Assembly (NCBI GenBank): GCA_023375785.1
Contig: SZWC01000536.1
Coordinates: forward strand, 140,948 to 204,947
Source of the DNA: Penium margaritaceum
Taxonomy: Eukaryota > Streptophyta > Zygnematophyceae > Desmidiales > Peniaceae
Direction of reading: 5' to 3'
Length of the DNA: 64,000 nucleotides
The first letter of the stretch is position 1. Every line of letters begins with the position of its first letter. The notes under the pieces are model-generated. The model was not told where the DNA came from. It did not search any database and worked only from the letters and a program-made list of their open reading frames with translations. Shown one piece after another: positions 10,429 to 21,100 of the stretch. The translations under genes were made by a program, and so were the position numbers.

Positions 10429-11640
10429 CTAGAACCGCGGTGGAAGCTTTGCATCAAAGAGCATGCTATGCACCATGCCGAGGATGGTCTGATTCATCCA
10501 TTCGGCAACACCATTGCTCTTTGGTGTGTAAGGCGTTGTGGGCTGGTGGTTGATCCCATGTTGCCGCAACCAGCCCTTGCATGCCTCATACTCTCCACCG
10601 TTGTCGTTCCGCATCGCTTTGACTTTCTTTCTGGTCTGCCGCTCCACCATGGCGACAAAATCTTGCAGCTTTTCTCTGGCCTCTCCCTTTGTTTTGAAGA
10701 AGAAGATCCACACTTTGCGGCTGTGGTCGTCGATGAAGGTCAGGAAATGCTTGCTACCACCATTTGATGCCGTGCAAAAGGGTCCGCACACGTTGGTGTG
10801 AATCAGGTGAAGTGCTGATTCTGCGTGGCGACCGTTGCACTCAAAGCGCGTTCGCTTGGTCTTGCCTTGGAGGCAAGGTTCACGCATGCTGCCACACCCA
10901 ACCGCATCCTTCTTGCAACCATCCATGCCGTGGACGAGCTGTTGTTGCGGGATGAATTGGAGCATACTATTTGCAAAATGCATAAAGCGTCTATGCCACA
11001 GATTGCCGTCTTCGTCCTTTGCGGCAGAGGGTGCTTTTTCAGTTCTCGTTGGTGTGCTCTCTTGCGGTGGTGCCGAGACCACTGCCTCCGCTTCACCCGC
11101 ATGACCCTCGTCTTCCGAGCTCTTTGCTGCTATTGTCTGCAATACGTAGAGCTCGTCAATCCGTGGAACCTGTGCCACAAGATCTTTGTTTTCATAGAGG
11201 ACCTTGATGTCCTCCTTCCTGGCGATGACCGCCTTCTTTTGTGTGAACACCACCGTTACGTCGTTGTCTGTTGTTTCTGACACGGACAGGAGGTTTGCCG
11301 CGAACAAGGGCATGTAGACCACGTCACGTAGCTGTAGATCCTTCTCCACACCATTGAGGCTGATGCTCACCAGCTTGTCTCCTACGCCCTTTGCATTCAC
11401 AACGATACCTTTTGCGCATCTGAACCGCCAATCGGAGGGGCCTATGGAGACAAATCCGGCCTGGTCATTGCTAGAGTGATGATCGGTGCCGGAGTCAAGC
11501 CCAAAATCTCCTGGCTTGAGCAGCGCCGCTCCTTTTGCTGGAGGCGTGCTCTGTGCCACATGTTGGTGGCTTCTTTGCCACCCTTTTTGCTGCCTTTGTT
11601 CCCACCACTTCCGCTGTCTTCCTTCTTTGGCGACCTGCAC
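10429..11640 (-). pseudogene. Copia A protease, GAG-pre-integrase and integrase core
   Basis: A 403-codon stretch. The aspartic protease motif LDSGTDHH lies at residues 49-55. The segment NLLSVSETT then leads to GAG-pre-integrase (LWHRRFMHFANSML). The integrase core has VCGPF, FIDDHSRKVW, RNDNGGEYEAC and TPYTPKSNGVAEWMNQT. The first catalytic Asp, usually in HSDVCGP, is Asn here (HTNVCGP), consistent with one G-to-A change. The stretch is in another frame from the gag upstream (overlap 11442-11640), so a frameshift separates them; programmed or mutational cannot be told from one copy. Confidence 0.9.
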
Positions 11641-12503
11641 TCTCTTGCCCAGTGCCCAGGTTTGCCGCAGTTGCGGCAGTTACCCTGTCGCTTGGGAGCC
11701 TTGCCACCATTTTTGCCTCCGCCAGCACCGCTTCTGCTGCCGCCTTTCTGACCAGAGGCTGACGCTTTGCTCCTGCAGCCACCGTAGCGTGCGGCATAGG
11801 CTGAGAATTTAGCCTCACTTCTGCTGCGATGCATGGCCTCGTTTTGTACGTACTCAGACACTGTCGTGTAAGTCAGGTCCTCCTCCTTCCAGCCGTCCAT
11901 GACGGTAATCATTGGGCTCCAGCTCTCCGGTAGCACCATGAGGAGGATCATGGCTTGCATGTTCTTGTCAAGGTCCCAGTTCATCTAGCGAGCCTCGCCA
12001 AGGAGTCCTTCAAACTCCTGTAGGAATTCGGGGATCGATTCGCCCTCATTCACCTGCATGCTGATCAGCCGTTGTAGGATGAATAATCTGTTCATGAGGT
12101 AGGTGGATTGGTGCACGCGCTTGAGCTTGTCGTAAGCTTCGGAAGGGTGCGTGTACCCGGCAATGATGGGAACATACTTGTTAGAAATCGCATTGTTGAG
12201 GAATGACATGACAATATCATTACGTTCCATCCATGCCTCGTGCTTGGGTGAGCCCACCGCAGGAAGTTGCTCCTCTCCCTTCAAAAGCTTGATGAGGCCG
12301 CGCACTTTCATTGCCAGCTCGAACCGCCATGTCCAAAGGGGGAAGTCAGTCCCCTCGAACATGGGGATTCCTCCCAAGGGTCCAAGACCTTGCGGCAATG
12401 ACGTAGCACTCACATTTGCTCCAGTGGTCTGCCCTGTGGTAGCCACTGTTGAGTTTGAGGATTGCCCCGTGGCAGCCCCCACTCCTCCCGATGGGTCAAC
12501 CAT
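11442..12503 (-). pseudogene. Copia A gag with intact zinc knuckle
   Basis: Starts at the ATG at 12501-12503 (MVDPSGGVGAATGQ). A Copia-type capsid domain begins at FEGTDFPLWTWRFELAMKVRGL and runs through SNKYVPIIAGYTHPSEAYDKL. A single UAG at 11985-11987 splits two otherwise open parts (172 and 180 codons, same frame). The second part holds a CX2CX4HX4C zinc knuckle (CRNCGKPGHWAREC) preceded by a basic Ser/Gly tract. Gag packages the RNA. Without the one stop it would be a normal-length gag. Confidence 0.9.
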
Positions 12504-12878
12504 TTTTGTTGCCCTTGTCTTCTTCCCACGTCTCTACTGCATTGAGGCCGATGCAGGCTGATGTTAGCTGATGTTTGCTACTGGTTTTAGGATGCAGATC
12601 CGTTGCTTACCCCTCTAGACGATGTTCATTTGAAGACAGAGAGTATATCTACACCAACACACCCAGGGTCTTGCCACCAAGGGCAGAGCTTGTCCTGGAT
12701 GGGACGAAAGGGTCGTGCCTCCAAGGGCATAGCTTGTCCTTGGTCCCTGTGTGCTGAATGTAGACCAAGCCGTTGGAGCTGATGAAGCTGATGGAGCTGA
12801 TGGAGCTGATGGAGCCGGCGTGTGCACCTAGAGAGAGCGTACCAGAGTTGAGCGAAGCGTGCCTTACATCTGGTCAGT
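12504..12878 (-). other. Copia A leader with short tandem repeats
   Basis: Untranslated stretch between PBS and gag. It contains a GCTGATGGA microrepeat at about 12778-12815 and two or three imperfect copies of a unit around CCAAGGGCAGAGCTTGTCCT between 12660 and 12745. No conserved coding frame. Confidence 0.6.
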
Positions 12879-12893
12879 GTGGGCCCATAACCC
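12879..12893 (-). promoter_or_regulatory. Copia A primer-binding site (half-tRNA type)
   Basis: On the minus strand GGGTTATGGGCCCAC begins 2 nt after the LTR end. All 15 bases are complementary to the anticodon stem and loop of plant initiator methionine tRNA (GTGGGCCCATAACCC). The site lacks the 3'-end complement TGGTATCAGAGC. This fits priming by a cleaved 5' half of the tRNA, known for Drosophila copia. Confidence 0.85.
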
Positions 12894-12895
12894 TT

Positions 12896-13587
12896 TGTCA
12901 TCCGGCCTGAGGCAAACGGACTAGAAAACAGGGCCAACACAATAGCACCTGTCGTCCGCTTCTAGCATTTCAGCTAGGAGAAGATATCACCCTCAGGATC
13001 ACGGTTCCACACTGAGCAGTTCCCAGGCAATTAATTGTTAGCAACTGTGTCCACTTAACACTTTGTCACTTTCGCGCGAGGTGCTAGTCAAAGACTAACA
13101 CCTGAAGCTTAGACCAAACATTGTGTTCTTTATACTGTTCCTTAGTTGGACAAATCTGTGAGGAGCATCTAAGGCCAGATTGTGTAATTAGAATGAGGAA
13201 TGAGCCTGGTACATACAGTCCTAGGCCTGGCCTCTAAGGTGTGTGGGTAGTGGCACTTTTGGGGTGGTCACTCCACACCACCTCACCAGTGTGCCAATTG
13301 GCGCATCCACTGACCGCCAAGTGGCGCACTCTCCTCATGCATAGAGAAATGTAGAAACTAGAAACCTCCCGTGTCCTGGAAGGTTAAAAACCTCCTGCGC
13401 ACATCAAGGCTCAACCACAGGTCCTGTTGTCCCTAAGTCCAACATGCTATCCGTTGCGCTACACTTCTGGTGTCTCGCTTGGACTTGCACTACGAACAGT
13501 TTTTAGGGGACTTACTGCAAGGGAGCAGTGCATGCCCAACCTATCCGTCAAGCCATAGCAGTGGCCATGGGGCATAGAAGAACAACA
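12896..13587 (-). repeat. Copia A 5' LTR
   Basis: Partner of 7331-8017. It ends (element orientation) 2 nt before the PBS and abuts the gypsy gag duplication AGAGG at 13588-13592. TATA-like TATAAAG on the minus strand at 13128-13134. Confidence 0.92.
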
Positions 13588-14570
13588 AGAGGAACTCGCA
13601 AACTGTATCTCCGCTCTCAAAGGGATCAATAGCCATCTGCTCCAACAACTGAACATTGCAATGCAGGCTCTTTGCAACTCAAGTGCACATAAAACGATGC
13701 TCGTCAAGAGAAATACCCAACTCTCAAGCGAATCCAAGATTCGGCCGACCCCCCTCTGAACCGTTCGATCCTGCAAATTCCAATGGACCAACAGTTTGGA
13801 TATGGCTGATGAGTATAGAGGTGTACTTTACTGCTCCTGGGGTCAACGATGATTACAAGAAGATTGACCTCGCGGCCATGTTGGTGTGATGAGGTACCTG
13901 TTGAATATGGAGTGCTTTTGCGTGGCACAACACTAGGTTGGTGGTCTGATCTAAAGGCCATCCAATGGCAGCAGGAGACCGGGAGGGCCTCATAAACGGC
14001 CAACGACGCCCGTCTCATAGTGATGTCTGTGGGCGTTCTACCCTTGGAGTAGATCAAACCGCAATGGCAAGACGAGCTGATGCCACCAACCAACTAGAAC
14101 GAGTTTTTGCATGCAATACTCGCACAATTTGGACGACTGAATGAGAAGTCCGATGCTCGGTACAAGCTCTAGCGTCCCCATCAACAGTCCAGCATGGCAG
14201 AATACATGCAAAGATTCCACGAGATCATCACTGGTGTAGACATCACCCCCAATGAGCTCTGTTTTCACTACAACAACGGCCTCAAACAAGGCATCCGATG
14301 AGCAATTGCCATCTTTGGCATTCAAAATGACTTGCGACGGATGATTGCAGGAGCAAAAAGGATCGCCAATGCTGAGTACACTGCTTGGATCTAGGAATCC
14401 TACGGCTGGCAACCTTCCACCCATAGTTATGGTGGAAATGGAGAAAGCCAGTCAGGGGACTCCTCGACTCCAATGGAAGTGGACGCTATCGACTAGAGAG
14501 ATATGCAAACCTGCTACAACTGGGGAAACATTTGACACATTGTCCACAATTGTCGGAGCTCGCAGCAGGC
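13588..14570 (+). pseudogene. Gypsy G1 gag, main part
   Basis: Resumes the gag frame interrupted at 7330. A coiled-coil-like stretch (SALKGINSHLLQQLNIAMQA) is followed, after frame changes, by the retrotransposon gag domain (VWIWLMSIEVYF, then TTLGWWSDLKAIQWQQ and MAEYMQRFHEIITGV). Near 14510-14555 is a damaged zinc knuckle (CYNWGNI*HIVHNC) with its second Cys replaced by Trp and an internal stop. Several stops and frameshifts. Confidence 0.8.
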
Positions 14571-14764
14571 CAAAAAGAGGGGGTAGTCCCAGAAAAGTGA
14601 GTCAGGAAATGGCAAAGGGCTGGAGTGAAAGGCACAACTCTTGTCCACGCAGAGCAATCTGCGCCAAACGATTGTCCATCTTAACGGCCTAAAATGTCGC
14701 AGAGGGGTTATGAGATCGCGAAGTTCGACGAGGGGTACGAGGACGACCAAACGGCGATACTGCT

Positions 14765-15070
14765 AAGAGTCCAAACTTGAGGATCCAAAATTCGTAGAAG
14801 AGTACCAGCACAGTTTTGCAAGCAACGACATGGTTCGCAAACTTGGTTTGCACACCAAACCAAGGGTGTTTGAGAGAAAAAATGTCAATGGGAGATTGCA
14901 AAAATGGAGACTCTGAGAATCACTACAAGTGCAAGTGGGAGACCTACTTGACGGAACGGTCTAGAGGTCCTGTCCAATCTTGGACAAGATTTCCTATACC
15001 AACATAATCCGTAGGTTGACTGGAAAAGCAGTGACATCTATGTTGAAATCAATGGCGTCAAATGACAACT
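14765..15070 (+). pseudogene. Gypsy G1 protease relic
   Basis: Sequence around ASNDMVRKLGLHTKPRVFE is followed by LGQDFLYQHNP and VDWKSSDIYVEINGV. These match the C-terminal half of gypsy proteases (the ...LGxDFLxxxxPxIDW... segment). The catalytic DSGA motif itself is not recognisable. From about 15080 to 15340 the sequence is low complexity and unassigned. Confidence 0.65.
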
Positions 15071-15359
15071 TCCACACGTGGGACAGAAGATGACAATGGA
15101 AGTAGCAGAGGTGGAAGCAGCAGAGATGGAAGCAGCAGAGGAAGTTGCCGTAGCTGAAAAGTGACAACCTATGCATTTTATACCACTCAACGTGGCCAAG
15201 TAATGAATACAACGAGGAGCTCGTGCATGGCTCATACATCTCAAGCCAATGGAGGAAGCGGAAATATCTGTAGCTAAATCATCGGCCTCATCAGCCTCAT
15301 CAGGCTCATTGGCCTCATCGACATCAACAAAGTTCGCGATGGTACCCAAAAGATTTTGC

Positions 15360-15960
15360 ACCATTCATCCAAGAGTTTGCAAACATCTTCTCCAACAAAA
15401 TTCCAAAAACCGTGCCACCTCAACAGGAAATTAGCCATCACATTGAGCTGAAATTTGGCAATAAATCCATAGAATGAGGGGCCTATCAAATGAGCGTTCA
15501 CTAACTGACCGAGTTGTAAAATAGCTTGACAAGATGCTCGGTCAGGGGTTGATCCGCCCATCTACGTCACCATACGCCGCACCAGTATTGTTTGTAAGAA
15601 ACAAAACTGGCAAAATGCAGATGTGCATGGAATACCAGGCGTTGAATGATGCTACCATCAATAATCGCTTTCCTCTTCCCCGAGCTGACAAATGTTGTGA
15701 CCAACTTTGCGGGGCTCAAATTTTCACGAACATGGACCTACACAGCGGCTATCACAAGATTCGCATGGCAGACACCGACATGAAGAAGACGGTGTTCCGA
15801 ACTCTGTACAGGAATTTGGATTTCACAGTAATGCCATCTGGACTTACAAATGTCCCAATGATGGCGGTGATGAACAAATTTTTCTATCCATACCTCTGCC
15901 TTCTTTTTGTGGTATACCTCAACAACATCCTGTTGTAGAGCCGCACCCCGGAGTAACACA
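15360..15960 (+). pseudogene. Gypsy G1 reverse transcriptase (YLNN active site)
   Basis: The frame carries the usual Ty3/gypsy entry (FANIFSNKIPKTVPPQQ), then GLIRPSTSPYAAPVLFVRNK, CMEYQALNDATINNRFPLPR, TNMDLHSGYHKIRM, FRTLYRNLDFTVMPSGLTN and VVYLNNILL. The palm Asp of motif A (MDL) is present. Both Asp of the YLDD box are Asn, which abolishes polymerase activity, and a stop follows at once. The open part is 15534-15938 (134 codons). Confidence 0.92.
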
Positions 15961-16419
15961 AGGAACATCTCTGAAAAGTTATCAAAGCTTTACAAAGAGA
16001 GAAGTTTGTTTGGAAAAATTCTTGAAGTGTGACTTTGGTCGTCGTTTGATCGAGTTTTTGGATCACGTCATCAACGACGGTTGGATGACCATGGATCCAA
16101 AAAAGTGGCAGCAGTCACTGATTGGCCGACACCGACCAATGTTCGAGATGTTCTATTTTTTCTCAGCTTCTGCATTTGCTGCTGGCGCTTTGTATGGGAA
16201 TACATCCAAGTTTCAGCGCCTCTCCTCAACCTCACCTGAAAATGAAATGAGTGGCGGTGGGGAGACACCAAACAAGAAGCATTCACAGCTTTGGAGAATG
16301 CTCTGATCTTGGTGCCAGCCTTACAATTAGCCGATCTAACGGCCAACTTCATGACTCCGTACGCCTCAGATTGAGCCATCGGCACGGTCGTCTTACAACA
16401 TCATGGCAACGGAGAGCAA

Positions 16420-16850
16420 CCGGTCACACTCATGTCAATAAAGCTGCACAAACTGGAACTCAACTACGCCGTACATGAGCAGGAGATGCTAGCGGTTGTA
16501 CGTGAATTGAAGACATGGTGGTGGTATGTTGAATGCTGCCAATGCATTGTACACATTGGCCATCATGCGTTGAAATAGTTGAAGACAAAGCCAAACCTCA
16601 ATCGACGTCAAACCCGGTGGATGAAGTTGCTTGAATCCGGATTCAACTACAATATCGAATACCGGCCGCGCAAAACCAACCCAGCAGACACGCTAAGCCA
16701 AAGATCAGATCTGATGGCTGAGGCAGCAACACTACAGCTGCAACGAGATCCGTATCTCAAGCAGTTGTTCACACGAGGCTACGATCAGCATGGCGGATAC
16801 GACAAAGCAAAACTCTGGTATGACGCACCTTATTGGCGGTGACGATTCAC
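16420..16850 (+). pseudogene. Gypsy G1 RNase H and connection
   Basis: Recognisable pieces are NYAVHEQEMLAVVRELKTWW near 16460-16530, then KTKPNLNRRQTRWMKLLES and YNIEYRPRKTNPADTLSQR at 16579-16700, which mark the end of gypsy RNase H. The preceding 15960-16420 region, which should hold the RT thumb and start of RNase H, is badly scrambled by stops and frameshifts. Confidence 0.82.
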
Positions 16851-17540
16851 GCGCCAGGTGGGCGTTCCCCCGAGCTATGAACTCCACCGCATACTGTTCA
16901 AAGAGTGCCATGACACTAGTCCAAGTGGACATTTTGGAGAAGACAAGATGCTCAAGAACCCGGCAAAACACTGTTGGTGGGACAAGATGCAATCCAATGT
17001 GGCCAACTTCTTTGAATCCTGTGACACTTCTCTACGACAAACATCTTGTCGCACACGGCACCTGGACTTCTGCAACTGCTCCCCATTCCAACAGAACCAT
17101 GGACTGACATCTCCATGGACTTCGTCACACGACAACCAGTCACACGCGAGGGATATGGTGCAATCCTTTTGGTTGCAGACAGGTTTTCCAAAATGTCTCA
17201 CTTTATTCTGACCATGACCACCGCTACCGTTGAGGGAACAATGGGAATACTTTTAAACAACATCGTATGGCTACACAGTGTGCTAAGGACGATCACCAGC
17301 GACAGAGACGGTCAGTTTACCAGCCATTTCTGGCACAAACTGATGACTCGCTACGACAGTCGGATCCAAAACTTTAACGGCGTTCCACCCTCAAACCGAT
17401 GGCCAAACCAAGCGGACCAATCAGACGCTCGAACGACGTCTCCGAATATTCTGAAAATTTCATGGGACGGATTGGGCCCAAAAACTCTCGACCGCCAAAA
17501 TCGCATACAATTTGGTGATCTCCACCACAACAGATAAAAC
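16850..17540 (+). pseudogene. Gypsy G1 integrase, zinc-binding and core domains
   Basis: The HHCC-like zinc domain reads VPPSYELHRILFKECHDT, SGHFGEDKM and HCWWDKM. After a frame change (17046 onward) comes the core: PWTDISMDFVTRQP with the first catalytic Asp, LLVADRFSKMSHF, and ITSDRDGQFTSHFWHKLM with the second. The region that should hold the catalytic Glu (around 17400) is scrambled. It would have inserted gypsy DNA and, through the chromodomain, chosen the chromatin target. Confidence 0.88.
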
Positions 17541-17829
17541 TCTCTGTGAAGTGGTGTCTGACAAACTTCCTACCGCACCAACAGGACTACACAGTCAGAG
17601 CAACATTCCCGCAGTTGATGTCCAACGCCTTTACTTCTCCACCATCTGAGATGAAACACGGAAGAAACTCGTGAAGACACAAGTGATAATGAAATGAGGA
17701 ACCGGCCTACATTGCAACAATGATGCTTTTGCCGCTGGCGACAAAGTTCTTCTCAGTTTGGCCAACATCAAGCTTCATGAGGCAACTTTTCATAGCTCAA
17801 ATCTAATGGTTGGGACCATTTGAGATCGT

Positions 17830-18123
17830 ATGCAAACTCCTGTGGTTGCACGACTCAATCTCCCCAACACTATGCAAGTTCATCCAATGTTCCATATCAG
17901 CAGACTCAAGCACTACCAAGACCCCAGAGAGAGCTTCCTCAACAGGGATGTGCCTCACCCTCCTCTTGTACAAGTGAATGAGGACACCGAGTACGTCATG
18001 GAGGACATTCTTGGCCATGAACGACGTGGAAAGATAACAACATATCTCGTCAAGTGGCATGGCTATGATGCCACTCATAACACCTGGGAACCCTACGACA
18101 ACCTCCGGGAGTTGATCACCTAA
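17830..18123 (+). pseudogene. Gypsy G1 integrase C-terminus with chromodomain
   Basis: A 97-codon open stretch. It begins with the conserved region before chromodomains (HPMFHISRLKHYQDP), then a chromodomain: EYVMEDILGHERRG, TYLVKWHGYDATHNTWEPYDNL. The aromatic residues that would hold methyl-lysine are present (Y, W, W/Y). Chromodomains steer chromovirus insertion toward heterochromatin marked on histone H3. It ends with a stop 74 bp before the 3' LTR, so this is the true polyprotein end. Confidence 0.93.
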
Positions 18124-18183
18124 TCAACCAATATTGCCGCCGTTATCGAGCCACATGTCTACGCGCGCCGGGACGTTGTAGCT

Positions 18184-18197
18184 AAAGGGGGCGGAAG
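18184..18197 (+). promoter_or_regulatory. Gypsy G1 polypurine tract
   Basis: AAAGGGGGCGGAAG lies directly before the 3' LTR start TGTTACG. This is the expected place and composition for the plus-strand primer. Confidence 0.85.
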
Positions 18198-18757
18198 TGT
18201 TACGCACCAGACGTACACGAGTCCCTATTATCTCCAAGTGGGCATTTCTGTCATTACACAAAGAGCCCAACATGTGTTGAGACCTCGATTCTTACTCCAG
18301 TAGTCAAGGACAATTCGGCCAACTGCCCTTGCCCTCCGACAAACCTTCTTGCATCTTTTGACAAATTTGACCACTTTTGAAAATCTACGACAGAAGTGTC
18401 ACTGCCTTCCAGTCGACTTCTCAACGCATCGAGACATATCTAGATTTATAGAGATTCATCTTGTATCATTGCCATCGATCCTCAAAGCCCCTCCAATTTC
18501 TTAGCGAAGCTTTTTGAATACGACCACTCATGACGTGATTCCACAAGCGTCGTTCGACGATCGACGATCGACCCAACGACTCTGACTATGCTTCATTTGT
18601 AACTCGACACTTGAATGCACATGTTCAATCATTTTGACACTTGTCATTGAAGTACAATTCCTGCTAATGATAAACTGCTCAAGTGTCCCAAATTCTTAAT
18701 CGTGTTCTGCCTTGCAACTTCTACCTGTTCACCATCTACGGTCCGTTCGACATAACA
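18198..18757 (+). repeat. Gypsy G1 3' LTR
   Basis: Starts TGTTACGCACC and ends CATAACA, followed by target duplicate ATACA at 18758-18762. It matches 6384-6934 with many substitutions and small indels. Confidence 0.92.
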
Positions 18758-18828
18758 ATACAGGAGCCTATAACTCATGTTGCACGAAATGAAATCTTTA
18801 ATTCATTCACTCCTAGATTTTATTTTCC

Positions 18829-18956
<128 letters not shown>

Positions 18957-18957
18957 A

Positions 18958-19489
18958 AACATATTGTTGTGTGACCCTAGCCGGCACGTGTGCGATACAC
19001 ACAATAACATAGCTGGTATTCACGGATGAGGTAGACAACCGGAGTAATACCGGGGGTAGGTAGGCGGGCACAGCTAGCTGCCAAATGGCAGGAGGGTTGG
19101 AGTTGACTCGACCAACCGTTGGTTGGTTGGGTTGGATCCCGCAACAGGCTTGATGTCCCTAAGTTTGTGTGGAATGTGAAAACTTGGGGATGTTTGCTGG
19201 TTGGGGGTCTGACTCCACCAACAAGCGGTTCGTTCTTTCAGAACCCCCCAGAGCTTTGGCAAGTCCAAGTTTGCATGTTGAATGCAATCCTTGGGACGTG
19301 CACAGTTGGATGTCCCCAAATTCACGTGGGAATAATTCAGTGGAGGAGGTGAACCAATTTTCTCTCCTCCAGGGGCAAGTAGTCAACCAACCAATGCATG
19401 AGGCAATCACTTCATCAATACAAACTGGCCAAAGAATCATAAGCCTTTAAGATGAAATGAATTGAATCCAAAACTTGGGTGACTTTAGT
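18958..19489. other. No recognisable gene
   Basis: Between the microsatellite and the LTR of Copia C I see no domain-bearing frame. Two similar short blocks (GATGTCCCTAAGTTTGTGTGG near 19153 and GATGTCCCCAAATTCACG near 19309) suggest a decayed direct repeat of about 157 bp period. Confidence 0.4.
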
Positions 19490-19849
19490 GCTTTAAAAAA
19501 AATATTGGAGTTCCAATGTGGCCCGAAGGGTCCTATGTGGTTCAGTGCTTGGTTTTGCATGAATTCTGAGTCAAAGCGAGAGCATTCTGGTCACCTCACA
19601 CAATTTGTGTGGGAGTTGAACAGAGTTATGAGATGGTCACTTTGATGAAGAGAGTAACATTGTACTCCCAAGCTTTCCAACGCACCAAAATGCATGCCCT
19701 TTGGTGAACCATAGCTCCCTCAACGTTTGTCAAGGCGCGGCACACAAATCCAGCCACTCAGCTATTGGTTCGCATGATGCCCATCTGCGGAGGTGCCCTT
19801 GTACATAAAAAAACCTAGCAAAATGCCTTTCCTGAGGCACAGACTTTCA

Positions 19850-20507
19850 GAAACGGAATCCGACAATGATGATCACTTGGAGGACTGAACAATGGCAAGA
19901 ATACCTCGGACTATTACTTCGCGACATCTGGTTCAAGCTCTAGGAACACCAAGACCAACCTAACGGTCAACGGCCAACGGCTCATACCAGAATTTCATCA
20001 CATTAAGCAATCACTCTCGCAACGAGTCTGGCTGGCGTCAACAAGCCGTTGTACTGATTTTTATCTTGTTCCATCTGTACATACGGAGGATGTTCATTCC
20101 CTCTGATTCTTAGCCCAAAACAATTCTATTCATCCTGCTTGCCTTTGGTTCCGCGGCCTTGCTGCCATGTCTTCGCTCTGCTCTTTCCTCACTCCCTCAT
20201 TCTTTGCCATCCAATCTCCACTCTCGGATCTCCTCACTCCGTCACTCTTGCTCCTCCGCTCACTTCCTTTGTCACATCAAGGCTATACTTTCTCACATCC
20301 ATCCTTATCTCACCACGCAGCTGTTTAATCTACCATTCTAGCTCTGTTCCCACTGTACACTCATTGGCGCTTCCGCCTAACTCCTTGTCTCGCTTCCCAA
20401 ATTTCTGTTTCCATCAGTGCTATCTCACACTGCCTCCCATTACATTGCTTCTACCTGCTTCTACCTGCTTCTACCATCACCTGCTCCATGTCATCCATTC
20501 TTCTGAC
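19850..20507. other. Unidentified ~660-bp insertion within the Copia C LTR
   Basis: Relative to the D and H LTRs, the alignment stops after CTTTCCTGAGGCACAGAC and resumes at ATGTCCCTAAAGGTAGTGG, leaving about 660 unmatched bases. The right half is pyrimidine-rich (CTTCCTCACTCCCTC type runs, 20140-20500). I see no terminal inverted repeats, clear target duplication or coding domain. Boundaries are approximate. Confidence 0.5.
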
Positions 20508-20940
20508 ACAAATGTCCCTAAAGGTAGTGGTGATTCCCCTTGTAATCTTGGGATGTGTTTCGATAGGTTAACTATTGAGCTTGGTAATGGGGATTGACGG
20601 GGTTTGAAACCTGCCCGTGGACCTGCAGTCACAAATGTGACAAACTGTACTATTGAGTCGCAGACTTCGGGCTAGGAATTGAGCAGTCTCCCAGCAACAA
20701 TATGTCTTTCTGGATCTCAAGGACACAATCTGCCAGATGACTCCGTAGTCATCTGGTGCACCTTCTCATTGGATTTGCCTTACTTCTCATGTCCAGTGGA
20801 TTGTTCCAGTGGATGCCAAAATTTGGCCAATCCCTCGAGTCGCATCGCACACCCCGAGTTTGAGAGCCCTTAACATTCTTTTAATTCAATAGAATTTGGC
20901 GATTCGAGTTTCACCAGAGTCAACAACTTGTAATATTGTA

Positions 20941-21041
20941 GGAACATCCATCCAATCTTGATTTGGAGTGCTATCCAGGCAACTAGATTTTTACTCTAGT
21001 TGCCTGGATAGCACTCCAAATCAAGATTGGATGGATGTTCC
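20941..21041. repeat. Perfect 47-bp inverted repeat (hairpin 1)
   Basis: Arms 20941-20987 and 20995-21041 are exact reverse complements separated by 7 nt (TTTTTAC). Imperfect complementarity continues outward for about 13 bp to the CTTGT/ACAAG motifs. The sequence lies in the Copia C LTR relic. Confidence 0.95.
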
Positions 21042-21050
21042 TATAATTTT

Positions 21051-21100
21051 ACAAGCCGATGGAGGAAGAAAATCTTGATTTTCCTCCTCCATCGGCTTGT
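21051..21100. repeat. 24-bp inverted repeat (hairpin 2)
   Basis: Arms 21051-21074 and 21077-21100 are reverse complements with one mismatch and a 2-nt loop. It starts 9 bp after hairpin 1, and both arms end in ACAAG/CTTGT, also the outer edge of hairpin 1. Confidence 0.93.

Larger units (their letters stand above)
7331..13587 (-). mobile_element. Copia A: complete Ty1/copia element nested in gypsy G1
   Basis: On the minus strand: 5' LTR 12896-13587, PBS 12879-12893, gag, protease, integrase, RT, RNase H, 3' LTR 7331-8017. The LTRs start TGTTGTT and end in TGACA; by eye they are roughly 90-93 percent alike. The flanks are CGAGG (7326-7330) and AGAGG (13588-13592), a 5-bp target duplication with one mismatch. 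Discounting it joins the gypsy gag frame. Pol keeps long open stretches, but there are in-frame stops in gag, integrase and RNase H, one gag-pol frameshift, and Asn in place of the first integrase catalytic Asp. Confidence 0.94.
6384..18757 (+). mobile_element. Gypsy G1: chromodomain Ty3/gypsy element interrupted by Copia A
   Basis: Order on the plus strand: 5' LTR 6384-6934, PBS, gag, protease, RT, RNase H, integrase, chromodomain, PPT, 3' LTR 18198-18757. RT before integrase and a C-terminal chromodomain define a Ty3/gypsy chromovirus. It is flanked by ATACA target duplications. Copia A (7331-13587) sits in gag, so about half of the 12.4-kb span is foreign and the element itself is about 6.1 kb. 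Stops, frameshifts and a YLNN in place of YLDD in the RT make it non-autonomous. The two LTRs differ at many sites, so the insertion is old. Confidence 0.93.

Noticed and set aside
19074-19450. Several ~80-90-codon frames on both strands
   Set aside because: No recognisable domain, mutual overlap and repeat-like sequence; chance frames.
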